DNA of 30,840 bases, from NCBI GenBank assembly GCA_021783175.1, contig JAJXUF010000031.1, positions 1 to 30,840 of the forward strand. The letters run 5' to 3'. Origin of the DNA: Pseudomonadota bacterium. GTDB lineage: Bacteria > Pseudomonadota > Gammaproteobacteria > Acidiferrobacterales > UBA6901. A program made the translations under genes and the position numbers. Position 1 is the stretch's first letter. Each line of letters opens with the position of its first letter. Below are positions 16,601-25,796 of this stretch, in pieces. The notes under the pieces are model-generated. The model ran no database searches. It saw nothing but the letters and a program-made list of their open reading frames with translations, and had not been told where the DNA came from.

Positions 16601-18679
16601 ATGACTTCGAACGCGCCACGTCATACCAACCGACTTACCGACGAAACCAGCCCCTATCTGCTGCAGCACGCGCACAACCCGGTTGATTGGTACCCGTGGG
16701 GCGCTGAGGCCCTCGAGCGGGCAAGGCGGGAAGACAGACCGATTCTGCTTTCCATAGGCTATTCCGCGTGCCACTGGTGTCACGTAATGGAACACGAGTC
16801 ATTCGAGGACGAGGAAGTCGCCGGCGTCATGAATTCGCTTTACGTTTGTATAAAAGTTGACCGCGAAGAGCGCCCCGATCTCGACCGGATCTACCAAGTT
16901 GCCCATCAGATGCTGGCTCAACGTGCGGGCGGTTGGCCGCTCAATATGTTTCTTGCGCCGCATGACCAGACACCATTTTTTGGGGGCACATACTTTCCCA
17001 AAACGCCACGCTACGGCATGCCGGCGTTCACCGATGTTTTGCGGCGCGTCGCGGCATATTACCGGGAGAATCGCAATGAAATCTCGGCGCATGGCGCTTC
17101 CCTTCGCGACGCATTCCGACGAATTGAACCGGCTGCGCCTGCACCAGGGCTTGCGATCGCGCCACCCATCCTTACCACTGCGCGAAGTGAACTCGAACAA
17201 CACTTTGATATGCGGCATGGCGGCTGGGGTGGAGCTCCAAAATTTCCGCATCCAACCAGCATAGAGCGCTGCATGCGCCATTGGGCAGCGAGCGTCGGCA
17301 CTGGCACAGCTGATGCGAAGGCTCTCAACATGGCGCGCTTCACGCTGCAAGCCATGGGATCGGGGGGGATTTACGATCAAGTCGGCGGCGGCTTCTGCCG
17401 CTATTCGGTCGATGATTTTTGGATGATCCCGCATTTTGAAAAGATGCTCTACGACAACGCGCAGCTTCTGCCATTGTATTGCGATATGGCGATTGCGACC
17501 GGTGACGGGTGGTTTCGGCGCATCGCCATCGAAACCGCCGAATGGGTGATGCGCGAGATGCAGTCGCCGGAAGGCGGCTACTATTCGACGATTGATGCCG
17601 ATTCCGAAGGCCATGAGGGCAAGTTCTACACATGGACTCCGGACTCACTGCGAACAATTTTGAGCGAGGATGAGTATCGGGTTGTGGCGCCACGATTCGG
17701 TTTGGACCGTGCGCCCAATTTCGAAGGCGAGTACTGGCACTTTCATGTTTTCGATTCCATTGCCGACATTGCGCGCAAGCACGACATGCCCGAGCAACAG
17801 GTTATTGACTTGCTTGAAAGCGCACGCAGCAAGATTTTCGCGGCACGGGAGGAGCGCGTCCATCCCGGGCGCGATGAGAAGATCCTCACAGCGTGGAACG
17901 GGCTAACGATCAAGGCCATGGCGCATGCCGGGCGCTTCCTAGAACGAAGCGATTTCGTCGAGTCCGCACAACGCGCACTGGATTTCATCCGCGAACGCAT
18001 GTGGACCGCAGGGCGCCTGCTTGCGACGTACAAAGACGGCAAGGCACATTTGAACGCCTATCTTGATGATTATGCGTTTCTCCTCGACGGCACGATGGAA
18101 CTCATGCAGGCGCGATGGCGCGACGGCGAGCTTGCCTTTGCGATTGAACTGGCTGATGCCTTGCTCGAGCATTTCGAAGATCGGCAGCAGGGCGGGTTCT
18201 TCTTCACTGCTGACGACCATGAAAAGCTCATTTATCGCCCGAAGCCCGCGAGTGATGATGCGATTCCGGCCGGCAACGGCATTGCGGCACTTTCGTTGCT
18301 GCGCTTGGGGCACGTCCTTGGCAACGCGCACTTTCTTGAAGCCGGGGAAAATACTCTCAAGGCATTGTATGGACCAATGGCAAACTTTCCTTCTGGTCAT
18401 AACTCGCTTGTAACGGCAGTCGAGGAATTTCTCAATCCTACCCAAATCATCGTGCTACGCGGTGCACCACGGGCTCTCAAGCCGTGGATTGTTCGCGCCC
18501 AACAATACTATGCTCCGCAGCGCATGCTGATTGCGATTCCGGATGACGCCGGGGATCTGCCTCAGGCGCTGGCAGCACGCATCCCCAAAGCAGAGGTGAC
18601 GGCGTACGTATGCACCGGACATGCGTGTGAAGCACCTGTTGTGGCACTCGCAGATTTCGTAACATTGCTGGCGCACTAA
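16601..18679 (+). CDS. Thioredoxin-domain protein, YyaL/SPATA20 family (DUF255)
   Basis: Cytoplasmic protein with an N-terminal thioredoxin-like domain fused to an (alpha/alpha)6 glycosidase-like domain. [23 protein letters not shown] (residues 12-34) is the family opening. ACHWCHVM gives the CxxC pair Cys57/Cys60, and [10 protein letters not shown] and GGWPLNMFL complete the first domain. The rest includes [27 protein letters not shown] and [13 protein letters not shown], typical of the helical domain. The length of 692 is normal. Catalytic function is not established for the family; redox or sugar-related roles are proposed. A start at 16487 would add 38 non-conserved residues. A rhodanese gene follows 63 bases later. 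Confidence 0.9.
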   Translation: MTSNAPRHTNRLTDETSPYLLQHAHNPVDWYPWGAEALERARREDRPILLSIGYSACHWCHVMEHESFEDEEVAGVMNSLYVCIKVDREERPDLDRIYQVAHQMLAQRAGGWPLNMFLAPHDQTPFFGGTYFPKTPRYGMPAFTDVLRRVAAYYRENRNEISAHGASLRDAFRRIEPAAPAPGLAIAPPILTTARSELEQHFDMRHGGWGGAPKFPHPTSIERCMRHWAASVGTGTADAKALNMARFTLQAMGSGGIYDQVGGGFCRYSVDDFWMIPHFEKMLYDNAQLLPLYCDMAIATGDGWFRRIAIETAEWVMREMQSPEGGYYSTIDADSEGHEGKFYTWTPDSLRTILSEDEYRVVAPRFGLDRAPNFEGEYWHFHVFDSIADIARKHDMPEQQVIDLLESARSKIFAAREERVHPGRDEKILTAWNGLTIKAMAHAGRFLERSDFVESAQRALDFIRERMWTAGRLLATYKDGKAHLNAYLDDYAFLLDGTMELMQARWRDGELAFAIELADALLEHFEDRQQGGFFFTADDHEKLIYRPKPASDDAIPAGNGIAALSLLRLGHVLGNAHFLEAGENTLKALYGPMANFPSGHNSLVTAVEEFLNPTQIIVLRGAPRALKPWIVRAQQYYAPQRMLIAIPDDAGDLPQALAARIPKAEVTAYVCTGHACEAPVVALADFVTLLAH

Positions 18680-18742
18680 ACAGCCGTCGCGGCGGGCGAT
18701 GCCGGACACGCCGCAAGCCTTACTCGAGCCGAGGACTAAGAC

Positions 18743-19132
18743 ATGCAAAAGACGCTGGGAGACTTCATTCGCGAGGCAAGGGCACGTATCCAAGAAGTTC
18801 GTCCGGAAGAGCTCGACGAGATGATCGAGAATCACGATGAGCTGTTGATACTAGACGTGCGCGAACCGGAAGAATTCCGCGCCGGCCACATCCCCGGGGC
18901 GTTGCTTGTTCCGCGCGGCACGCTTGAGGGGGCGGCCGATTGCGGCACCAAACATCGCGTCGAGCGTCTGTGCGATGCGCGCACTCGAGCCACTGTTGTG
19001 GTCTACTGTGAGAATGGCGGACGTAGCGCTTTGGCAGCCGACACGCTTAATCAGATGGGATTCACCGCCTACAATCTCGCAGGCGGCATCGTGCTATGGC
19101 ACGCCGAGGATCTGCCGATCATTCGGGATTGA
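18743..19132 (+). CDS. Rhodanese-like sulfurtransferase, single domain
   Basis: A 129-residue rhodanese domain. LLILDVREPEEFRAGHIPGA (residues 35-53) is the conserved DVREPxE / GHIPGA start of the fold. The active-site loop is VVVYCENGGRSALAA, with nucleophilic Cys89 that would carry a persulfide. GFTAYNLAGGIVLW is the conserved end. The six-residue loop after the Cys fits sulfur rather than phosphate or arsenate chemistry. It may act as a thiosulfate sulfurtransferase or persulfide carrier. It follows the thioredoxin-domain gene on the same strand and converges on the PfkB kinase gene with only 9 bases between stop codons. Confidence 0.9.
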   Translation: MQKTLGDFIREARARIQEVRPEELDEMIENHDELLILDVREPEEFRAGHIPGALLVPRGTLEGAADCGTKHRVERLCDARTRATVVVYCENGGRSALAADTLNQMGFTAYNLAGGIVLWHAEDLPIIRD

Positions 19133-19141
19133 CGTGCTACT

Positions 19142-20074
19142 TCAGTACGCGTAGCCAAATTCGCGGCGAAATCGATCGGCAATCGCGCCTGGCTCGAGAT
19201 GATGATTCTGTGTGCCGTGGTGTTCTATCTTGATCGCCCCCATGAGCGCCGCGATGCGCCCCGTCGTCTCCCAGTCCATGCCATGCGTCATGCCGTATAG
19301 CAGACCGGCGCGGTAGGCGTCCCCACAGCCGGTCGGATCCGTGATGTGCTGGGCTTTGGCCGCAGGGATCTTCAGGACCTTTCCTTTTGAATGAATTTCC
19401 GAACCCTCGCTGCCCTTGGTTAGGATCAGAGCTTCCACCCGCTCGGACAACTGACGCACCGACTTACCGGTCCGTTCCTGAAAAAGTTTGCACTCGTAGT
19501 CGTTGACGCTCAAAAAATTGGCCTGCTCGAGGAACACCTCAAGTTCTGCGCCGCTAAACATCGGCATTCCCTGACCCGGATCGAATATGAACGGTATCCC
19601 TGCATCGGCAAACTGGCGCGCATGCTGCAGCATGCCGTCGCGTCCGTCGGGGGACACGATACCAAGCTTTATTCCCGCCGCCTGGCTTACGGTATTGAGG
19701 TGTGCGTGTCCCATTGCACCCGGGTGAAATGCAGTGATCTGATTATCATCGAGATCCGTGGTGATGAAGGCTTGCGCGGTGAATGTCCCGGGAACAACAG
19801 TGACGTGCTGGCGCGGCACCCCCCATCGATCCATCCATCTGGCGTACGGCTCGAAGTCCTCCCCAACAGTTCCCATGGGAACCGCGTTTCCGCCGAGCAT
19901 CTGCAGGTTATAGGCGATATTGCCGGCGCAACCACCGAACTCCCGTCGCATCTGCGGTACCAGGAAAGACACATTCAGAATGTGCACCTGCTCCGGGAGA
20001 ATGTGATGCTTGAACCGGTCCTGAAATACCATGATCGTGTCGAATGCAAACGATCCACAAATCAAAGCTGCCAT
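19142..20074 (-). CDS. PfkB-family kinase (adenosine kinase-like)
   Basis: Ribokinase-fold sugar or nucleoside kinase, 310 residues. The N-terminal GSFAFDTIM and FGGCAGNIAYNLQMLGG (47-62) form the substrate pocket. ITDPTGCGDAYRAGLL (245-259) is the PfkB signature 2, with anion-hole glycines and catalytic Asp252. Proteins of this subgroup are often labelled adenosine kinase, but specificity for ribose, adenosine or another sugar is not shown by sequence. It lies on the same strand as the gcv operon, 139 bases beyond gcvPB. A 17-base palindrome in the gap suggests separate control. Confidence 0.85.
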   Translation of the reverse strand: MAALICGSFAFDTIMVFQDRFKHHILPEQVHILNVSFLVPQMRREFGGCAGNIAYNLQMLGGNAVPMGTVGEDFEPYARWMDRWGVPRQHVTVVPGTFTAQAFITTDLDDNQITAFHPGAMGHAHLNTVSQAAGIKLGIVSPDGRDGMLQHARQFADAGIPFIFDPGQGMPMFSGAELEVFLEQANFLSVNDYECKLFQERTGKSVRQLSERVEALILTKGSEGSEIHSKGKVLKIPAAKAQHITDPTGCGDAYRAGLLYGMTHGMDWETTGRIAALMGAIKIEHHGTQNHHLEPGAIADRFRREFGYAY

Positions 20075-20140
20075 GAGTGCCCTCTTCTGTTACGCACACG
20101 CGAATTTTTAAATACCACCGAACAGACGATTGATGTCTTG

Positions 20141-20157
20141 ATGTTGCCGGGCAACAT
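20141..20157. promoter_or_regulatory. 17-base palindrome upstream of the kinase
   Basis: ATGTTGCC, one central base, GGCAACAT: a perfect 8-bp inverted repeat in the 139-base gap between gcvPB and the PfkB kinase. Such a compact symmetrical site suits a dimeric repressor. It has no T run on the minus strand, so a role as a terminator for the gcv operon is less likely. Confidence 0.4.
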
Positions 20158-20213
20158 TGGCGCACTCGCGCGACAAGGTACAATTGATCCCGTCAAAAAT
20201 ATGCCAATCATCG

Positions 20214-21686
20214 CTAAGCCGGTTCTTTCCAGATAAGGTCAAGGTCGCGTGCGGCCCGGACGTCATCGAGGCGCCGCACCGCGGTGGTGTGCGGCGCGCT
20301 CTTCACCAGGTCGGGATTGATTCGCGCTTCATTGGCAATTTCCCGCATCGCAGTTACAAATCCGTCCAACTCTTCTTTGGACTCGGTTTCGGTCGGCTCG
20401 ATAAGAAAACATTCCGGGACAAGCAGCGGGAAATAGGTGGTCGGGGCATGATAGCCCTTGTCCAGCAGCCGCTTGGCAACATCCATTGCAATCACTCCGG
20501 TTGCGTCCTTGAGCGGTTTCAGAGTAAGAATAAATTCGTGGGTGGCACGGCGCGCAGGAAACGCGGCACTGAAGCCTTCCTGGGTCAAGCGCGCCAATAA
20601 GTAGTTGGCGTTGAGTGTCGCGAATTCCGCCACCCGCGTCATACCTTCGCGCCCCAGAAGGCGTGCATAAACATAGGCACGCAACAGTACGCCGGCATTG
20701 CCGAGATGCGCGGACAACCGGCCGATGGTCTGGGGGCAATCATTTTCGGTCAACAGGTAATAGGCATCGTCCCTGGCCTTGGCTACGATCGGCACAGGCA
20801 AAAAAGGCAGCAGACGATCATTGACACCAACTGGTCCGGCTCCCGGACCGCCACCGCCATGCGGGGTCGAGAAGGTCTTGTGCAGATTCATGTGGATGAC
20901 ATCGAACCCCATGTCGCCAGGCTTTACCTTGCCCAGGATAGCATTGAGGTTGGCGCCGTCGTAGTAAAGAAGCCCGCCTGCCTGATGAACGATCTCCCGT
21001 ACCTCCTGGATGTCTTTCTCGAACACCCCGAGTGTCGACGGGTTAGTCAGCATGAGCCCAGCGGTTTGCGGTCCGACGGCTGCCCGCAGTTGCTCGACAT
21101 CAATGTCTCCCTGCGTATCGGTGGGAATCTCACGCACGGTATAACCGCACATCACGGCCGTCGCTGGATTCGTCCCATGCGCTGCATCCGGAACCAAGAT
21201 TTCGGTTCGCGCGACATCGCCGCGCGCCTCGTGATAGGCGCGGATCATTGCAACACCCGCAAACTCGCCCTGTGCACCGGCCATGGGTGTAAGCGATACG
21301 GCCTTCATGCCGGTGACATCCTTGAGAATCTCCTGCAATTCGTACATGCAGGCAAGAAAACCCTGACCGGATGTGGATGGGGCGTGCGGATGACGGTTGA
21401 GGAAAGGCGACAGCATGGCAAGGGAGTTACAGGCGCGCGGATTGTACTTCATCGTACAGGATCCAAGCGGGTAGAACTGAGTGTCGATGGAAAAGTTTCT
21501 CTGCGAAAGCCTGGTGTAATGGCGCACAGTCTGCAGTTCCGACACTTCTGGCAATAGCGGCTGCTTCTTGCGCAGGAGCGCTTGCGGAATATTCGTGACT
21601 TCGGCCGCAACACTCGGTGCCTGCGATGGATTTCGCCTGCCGGGGCGGGAGTGTTCGAAAATCAGCCTACTGTCATTTGCACTCAT
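20214..21686 (-). CDS. gcvPB: Glycine dehydrogenase (decarboxylating) subunit 2
   Basis: Beta chain of the split P-protein. With GcvPA it decarboxylates glycine through pyridoxal phosphate and passes aminomethyl to the lipoyl arm of GcvH. In 490 residues, [14 protein letters not shown] (71-84), [12 protein letters not shown] (134-145), [12 protein letters not shown] (166-177) and [18 protein letters not shown] (265-282) are visible. Lys270 is the expected PLP Schiff-base lysine. It is separated from gcvPA by tpx, whereas the two are usually adjacent. The gap to tpx is 100 bases without a clear terminator. GAGGAA precedes the ATG by about 9 bases. Confidence 0.96.
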   Translation of the reverse strand: MSANDSRLIFEHSRPGRRNPSQAPSVAAEVTNIPQALLRKKQPLLPEVSELQTVRHYTRLSQRNFSIDTQFYPLGSCTMKYNPRACNSLAMLSPFLNRHPHAPSTSGQGFLACMYELQEILKDVTGMKAVSLTPMAGAQGEFAGVAMIRAYHEARGDVARTEILVPDAAHGTNPATAVMCGYTVREIPTDTQGDIDVEQLRAAVGPQTAGLMLTNPSTLGVFEKDIQEVREIVHQAGGLLYYDGANLNAILGKVKPGDMGFDVIHMNLHKTFSTPHGGGGPGAGPVGVNDRLLPFLPVPIVAKARDDAYYLLTENDCPQTIGRLSAHLGNAGVLLRAYVYARLLGREGMTRVAEFATLNANYLLARLTQEGFSAAFPARRATHEFILTLKPLKDATGVIAMDVAKRLLDKGYHAPTTYFPLLVPECFLIEPTETESKEELDGFVTAMREIANEARINPDLVKSAPHTTAVRRLDDVRAARDLDLIWKEPA

Positions 21687-21786
21687 ACGAAGAATTCCTC
21701 AAACAAATACCGGTCGCCGGTCGGCACCATAATGCCGCAATAACGAAAGCTGTTCAGATCTACAGACTGCAGCGGCAGCTCCGACT

Positions 21787-22287
21787 TCATTTCAGTGACG
21801 CGATCGCTTTTTCATAATTCGGTTCCTGGGATATTTCCGGGACGAGTTCGGCGTAGACAACCTTGTCGGCCGCGTCGAGTACAACAACGGCGCGCGCGGT
21901 CAGACCGGCGAGCGGGCCATCCTCAATAAGGACGCCGTAATCCTTGGCGAAGTGCCGATCGCGCATCATTGAAAGTGCGACGACGCTTTTTGTGTTCTCC
22001 GCACTGCAGAATCGGCCCTGGGCGAATGGCAGATCGGCGGATACGATCAGCATGACGGTGTCGTTGCGGTCTTTGGCATAATCATTGAATATCTTGGTGC
22101 TCGTCGCACACACCGGGGTGTCGAGACTTGGTACAATATTGAGGAGCTTCTTCTTGCCCTTGAAATCCGCGAGCGTAACGTCAGCCAGCTCCGCCGTGGT
22201 AAGTCTGAAATCTGGCGCTTTGACCCCAACCTTGGGAAGATCGCCAATTGTGTGTATCGAATTTCCTTTGAGCGTAATTTTTGCCAT
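21787..22287 (-). CDS. tpx: Thiol peroxidase (atypical 2-Cys peroxiredoxin)
   Basis: Reduces hydrogen peroxide and organic peroxides using thioredoxin. The 166 residues match Tpx. Peroxidatic Cys60 is in [13 protein letters not shown] and resolving Cys94 is in QGRFCSAEN, in line with the Tpx family's 61/95 pair. A very good ribosome site, AGGAGG, is 7 bases before the ATG. It sits between gcvPA and gcvPB on the same strand, 48 bases after gcvPA, so it should be transcribed with the glycine cleavage genes. Elsewhere tpx is normally monocistronic. Its product is cytoplasmic or periplasmic depending on the species; no signal peptide is present here. Confidence 0.96.
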   Translation of the reverse strand: MAKITLKGNSIHTIGDLPKVGVKAPDFRLTTAELADVTLADFKGKKKLLNIVPSLDTPVCATSTKIFNDYAKDRNDTVMLIVSADLPFAQGRFCSAENTKSVVALSMMRDRHFAKDYGVLIEDGPLAGLTARAVVVLDAADKVVYAELVPEISQEPNYEKAIASLK

Positions 22288-22335
22288 GTCGTTGCCTCCT
22301 GGGGTGATTCAGCAAACCGGCGACTGAGGTCGCAG

Positions 22336-23724
22336 TTACATCTTTTGGGCACACGGCGGATCGAGGCGGCGCTTGCTCAAGATGCGCTGCATGTGCTCTA
22401 CGTACGTGTTCATTTGCGCCGCAGTTTTTGTTTCGGTGACGCACACGAGCAGAGTCTCCCCAAGCTCCGGGTAATGCTCCGTCAGGGAGAATCCCCCCAG
22501 GATGCCCTGGGCCTCCATGGCACGAAGCACATCAGCCACGGGCGAATTCAGGCGCAAAACGGTTTCATGAAAAAACGGACGCTCGAATACGGGCTCAATG
22601 CCAGGCACGCTTTCTAGGCGGGCGCGTAAGGCCATGGTATTGGCGTGCGACTGGGCAGCGACCCGCCTGAGACCCTCTGGTCCGAGCAACGACATGTAGA
22701 TCGTCGCAGCAGTCACCATGAGACCCTGGTTCGTGCAAATATTGGATGTGGCCTTGGAGCGGCGGATGTGCTGCTCGCGCGCCTGCAACGTAAGTGTAAA
22801 TCCCGGCTTCCCGTCCCGATCCACGGTGCGCCCAATAATGCGTCCGGGCATCTGGCGCACGTATTCCTGCTTGCAAGCCATGAAGCCGAAATACGGACCA
22901 CCGGAAGACAGCGGTATACCCAGCGGCTGCCCTTCGCCGACAACAATATCGGCCCCGGTCTTGCCCCATTCTCCGGGGGGTTTGAGCAGGGCGAGGGAGA
23001 GCGGATTTACGCAGGCAATCACGAGCAAGCCATGCTCGTGCGCCCAGTCGGTCAAATTATCCACATCTTCCAGCACACCGAAGAAGTTGGGCTGGGAAAT
23101 GACGAGTGCGGCGCAATCGTCCGACAGCTGTTGCTGCAGTGCGTCTACAACAACATGCCCGCCTTTGGCGTTGTAAGGTGTCTCGATCAGGCGGATACGT
23201 TGATTGCGGACGATAGAATCGGTGACCTTGCGGTAAATCGGGTGGACGGTCTTCGGCACAAGTACGCGCTGACCCTTCTTGTGGATGCGTATCGCCATTA
23301 GCACCGCTTCTGCCAGTGCCGAGGCACCATCGTAAAGCGACGCGTTCGATACAGCCAGGCCCGCCAGACTGGCCATCATCGTCTGGTATTCATACAAGAG
23401 CTGCAATGTGCCCTGGCTCGCTTCCGCCTGGTATGGGGTGTAGGCCGAATAAAATTCTCCGCGAGTGACGATCTGCCACACCGCCGCTGGTATATGGTGC
23501 TCGTATGCACCGGCGCCGATGAAACACAAATAGTGCCCGTCAGCCTCAGCGCGCTCCTGCATCAATTGCGCAACTTCCATCTCGCTCAGTGCGGGCGGCA
23601 CGTTCTTGAGACCGGCACTACGCAACTCGGGCGGTATCTCGTTAAACAAGTCGTCGATGTCCTTGACACCGATCGCGGCCAGCATGGAACTGATGTCTGC
23701 TTGCGTATGTGGAATGAACGGCAT
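22336..23724 (-). CDS. gcvPA: Glycine dehydrogenase (decarboxylating) subunit 1
   Basis: Alpha chain of the split P-protein of the glycine cleavage system. The 462 residues start [19 protein letters not shown], as GcvPA does. They include [40 protein letters not shown] and [16 protein letters not shown]. The subunit does not carry the PLP lysine but shapes the active site with GcvPB. AGGAAA lies 8 bases before the ATG. It follows gcvH after 118 bases. That gap has a small hairpin (CCGACT...AGTCGG at 23771-23790), possibly for transcript stability. Confidence 0.96.
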   Translation of the reverse strand: MPFIPHTQADISSMLAAIGVKDIDDLFNEIPPELRSAGLKNVPPALSEMEVAQLMQERAEADGHYLCFIGAGAYEHHIPAAVWQIVTRGEFYSAYTPYQAEASQGTLQLLYEYQTMMASLAGLAVSNASLYDGASALAEAVLMAIRIHKKGQRVLVPKTVHPIYRKVTDSIVRNQRIRLIETPYNAKGGHVVVDALQQQLSDDCAALVISQPNFFGVLEDVDNLTDWAHEHGLLVIACVNPLSLALLKPPGEWGKTGADIVVGEGQPLGIPLSSGGPYFGFMACKQEYVRQMPGRIIGRTVDRDGKPGFTLTLQAREQHIRRSKATSNICTNQGLMVTAATIYMSLLGPEGLRRVAAQSHANTMALRARLESVPGIEPVFERPFFHETVLRLNSPVADVLRAMEAQGILGGFSLTEHYPELGETLLVCVTETKTAAQMNTYVEHMQRILSKRRLDPPCAQKM

Positions 23725-23842
23725 TGCCTAATTTCCTAAATTGCGATGACACCTGCCGGGTATAGCCTCACCGACTCCTGAAGCAGTCGGCAAATGCATC
23801 CGGCTGTAACGTGACAACCCGACCAATCGGCGGGTGCCGCGG

Positions 23843-24238
23843 TCAATGACCCTCGGACTCGACTAGCGCGTCATAGGCAGCTGCGTCGAGCAGCCCCTTC
23901 AGTTCCGCCGGATCGCGCGGCTGCAGGCGAAACAGCCAGCCATCGCCGTAGGCGCCCTTGTTGACGGTCTCCGGCGCGTCGCTCAATCGCCCGTTGATCT
24001 CGAGGATTTTGCCGCCAACTGGGGCATAGACATCGGAGGCGGCTTTTACCGATTCAACGACCGCACATTCCTTGCCAGCCGCATAGTCTGCACCCACCTG
24101 CGGCAATTCGACATACACCAGATCGCCTAGCAGTTCTTGCGCGTGATCCGTGATACCCACGGTTAGCGAGCCGTCGGGCATGGTTTTTACCCATTCATGG
24201 GACTTGGTGTACTTGAGATCCTTGGGTGCCTTGCTCAT
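23843..24238 (-). CDS. gcvH: Glycine cleavage system H protein
   Basis: Lipoyl carrier that shuttles the aminomethyl group from the P-protein to the T-protein. In 131 residues, [10 protein letters not shown] is the family start. [16 protein letters not shown] contains Lys65, the lipoylation site, in the conserved ESVKAxSD context. [13 protein letters not shown] is the C-terminal conserved part. GAGGAAAA precedes the ATG. It lies 18 bases after gcvT, so translation is probably closely linked. A lipoate ligase or LipA/LipB must be supplied from elsewhere; none is visible. Confidence 0.97.
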   Translation of the reverse strand: MSKAPKDLKYTKSHEWVKTMPDGSLTVGITDHAQELLGDLVYVELPQVGADYAAGKECAVVESVKAASDVYAPVGGKILEINGRLSDAPETVNKGAYGDGWLFRLQPRDPAELKGLLDAAAYDALVESEGH

Positions 24239-24256
24239 ACGGGTGGTTTTCCTCGA

Positions 24257-25351
24257 TTAGTCCAGACAGCTCTTGCCGTTGCGCACGAAGGGATAATTCA
24301 CGACCCGCGCCGCAAGCCGCTTGCCGCGCACGTCTACATCACATCGGCTACCGATGGTCGTCGCGCTAGGCACGCGCGCCAGTGCAATTGCCTTGCTGAG
24401 TGTGGGTGAAAAACTGCCGCTTGTGATTTCGCCCTCACCGGCAGCGCAAAATACCTTTTGATGATCGCGCAAGACGCCTTTGTCCTCAAGAACCAGGCCC
24501 ACGAGCTTGCGCTCCAGACCTTTCGACCGCTGGCGTTCCAGCGCTTCGCGTCCCACAAAATTGCGATCCGCCGGATCCCATGCCACTGTCCAGGCCAACC
24601 CGGACTCCAGCGGTGTCGTGGATTCGTCCATATCATGCCCGTACAGATTCATACCGGCTTCAAGTCTCAGGGTATCGCGCGCGCCCAGGCCGATCGGTGC
24701 AACTCCTGCTTCTGCAAGCCCCTGCCAGCTGTAGGGTGCGGCCTTGCCAGGCAGAATTATCTCGAAACCATCTTCGCCCGTGTAGCCAGTCGTGGCAATA
24801 AACAGTTCACCGATATTGGTTGCAAAAAAGGGTTTGAGCTTTTCTGTTGCCGGGCGTAGCGCATCACCGAGCGCTTTGTAGACCTTTGCACGCGCGTTTG
24901 GACCTTGGACGGCAATGATGCTCAGATCCGGACGCGGCCTGACGGTCACGCCACCCATTTCTCGCGAGGTCGATTCCAACCAGGAGAGATCCTTGTCGCG
25001 GGTTGCAGCGTTCATGACCAGGCGAAACCATTGCTCGTCCATGAAGTACACGATGAGATCATCGAGCACTCCGCCTTTAGCGTTGAGCATGCACGTATAA
25101 AGAGCTTTTCCGGGTGTCTGCAACCGGCCCACGTTGTTGGCCATGATCAGACCCAGGTAGGGGCGCACATCCGGACCTTTCAGGTCGACCACGTTCATAT
25201 GCGACACATCGAACATGCCCGCATCGTTTCGCACCTTGTGATGTTCTTCCACTTGCGAACCGTAGTGCAATGGCATGTCCCATCCGCCGAAATCGACAAT
25301 TTTGGCGCCCATTCTTACATGCGAATCGTAAAGTGGTGTTCTGTAACCCAT
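24257..25351 (-). CDS. gcvT: Glycine cleavage system aminomethyltransferase (T protein)
   Basis: Transfers the methylene of the aminomethyl-lipoyl group to tetrahydrofolate and releases ammonia. The 364-residue sequence starts [11 protein letters not shown], with the family segment [32 protein letters not shown] holds the catalytic Asp region. [11 protein letters not shown] and [23 protein letters not shown] bind folate. The start is fixed by homology, because the ribosome site is poor: no good purine run lies before the ATG. First gene after the glycine riboswitch. Folate genes at the far left of the window feed the same cofactor pool. Confidence 0.97.
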   Translation of the reverse strand: MGYRTPLYDSHVRMGAKIVDFGGWDMPLHYGSQVEEHHKVRNDAGMFDVSHMNVVDLKGPDVRPYLGLIMANNVGRLQTPGKALYTCMLNAKGGVLDDLIVYFMDEQWFRLVMNAATRDKDLSWLESTSREMGGVTVRPRPDLSIIAVQGPNARAKVYKALGDALRPATEKLKPFFATNIGELFIATTGYTGEDGFEIILPGKAAPYSWQGLAEAGVAPIGLGARDTLRLEAGMNLYGHDMDESTTPLESGLAWTVAWDPADRNFVGREALERQRSKGLERKLVGLVLEDKGVLRDHQKVFCAAGEGEITSGSFSPTLSKAIALARVPSATTIGSRCDVDVRGKRLAARVVNYPFVRNGKSCLD

Positions 25352-25471
25352 GGACTGGCCCGTTGTATTCAGGTTGGATTGCTGGTCGCGCGGGTAGCAC
25401 GCCAGCGGTGAAATCTGCGGCTCGGCGCAGACAAACTGCGCAAACGGCCGGGTTGCGTAACGGCCGGCGCA

Positions 25472-25486
25472 CCGCGTACGCGGCTT
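25472..25486. repeat. Palindrome in the gcvT leader
   Basis: CCGCGTACGCGG is a perfect 12-base palindrome in the 180-base leader between the riboswitch terminator and gcvT. The nearby repeated CGGCCG words also pair. The stretch 25352-25530 holds no gene that I can support. Confidence 0.4.
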
Positions 25487-25530
25487 GTCGCGTGGAGTTC
25501 AGACGGCAGCATAATTCAACGTTCCCGGAT

Positions 25531-25568
25531 AAAAAAATAGGGGCGATAGCCCAAACGGCCATCGCCCC
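25531..25568 (-). terminator. Intrinsic terminator in the gcv leader
   Basis: On the minus strand GGGGCGAU pairs with AUCGCCCC (25568-25561 with 25547-25540), with more pairing possible inside. A run of seven T follows (25537-25531). It starts on the last base of riboswitch aptamer 2, so it is the expression platform. Confidence 0.9.
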
Positions 25569-25747
25569 TCTGTCCGGGAACCTGAGAGCTTGAGCCCCTT
25601 CGGTGGATGTGGACGCCCTACACGCGGGACGCGCCTATCACTCTCCAGAGTCGATCTTGCACAGCTGCGGTCCTTTTGCCTGAGCGTTTCCGGGCGGTTG
25701 CGCCTTCGGCGCTCCGGAATCTGGGATTCCCGGAGCCTCTCCCGCAG
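25568..25747 (-). ncRNA. Tandem glycine riboswitch
   Basis: Two glycine aptamers in the leader RNA of gcvT. Aptamer 1 spans 25747-25665: its P1 arms CTGCGG/CCGCAG enclose GGGAGAGG, CGCCGAAGGCG and CTCAGGCAAAAGGAC. Aptamer 2 spans 25650-25568: its P1 arms CTCTG/CAGAG enclose GGAGAG, CCACCGAAGGGG and CTCTCAGG...GGACAGAG. These are the conserved blocks of the known glycine riboswitch. A 14-base linker joins the two. The terminator begins at the final base of aptamer 2. By analogy with known gcvT examples, glycine binding would stop termination and turn the operon on. The direction of the switch here is inference. Confidence 0.93.
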
Positions 25748-25767
25748 GGGATATCGATCGCGGCCGA

Positions 25768-25796
25768 ACTATAGCGCAGCCCCGATGACCTGCCAA
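25768..25796 (-). promoter_or_regulatory. Sigma-70 promoter of the gcv operon
   Basis: On the minus strand TTGGCA (25796-25791), a 17-base spacer and TATAGT (25773-25768), each 5 of 6 to consensus. The predicted start near 25761 lies about a dozen bases before riboswitch aptamer 1, exactly as needed to transcribe it. Confidence 0.8.

Noticed and set aside
16799..17614. 271-codon minus-strand frame opposite the YyaL-type gene
   Set aside because: Lies wholly within a clear family gene on the other strand and has no recognisable motif.
20706..21557. Long open frame (283 codons) on the plus strand opposite gcvPB
   Set aside because: Shadow of a strongly conserved gene. GC-rich antisense frames are often open, and the translation shows no domain-like pattern.
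22645..23301. 218-codon plus-strand frame opposite gcvPA
   Set aside because: Antisense shadow of gcvPA with no family pattern.
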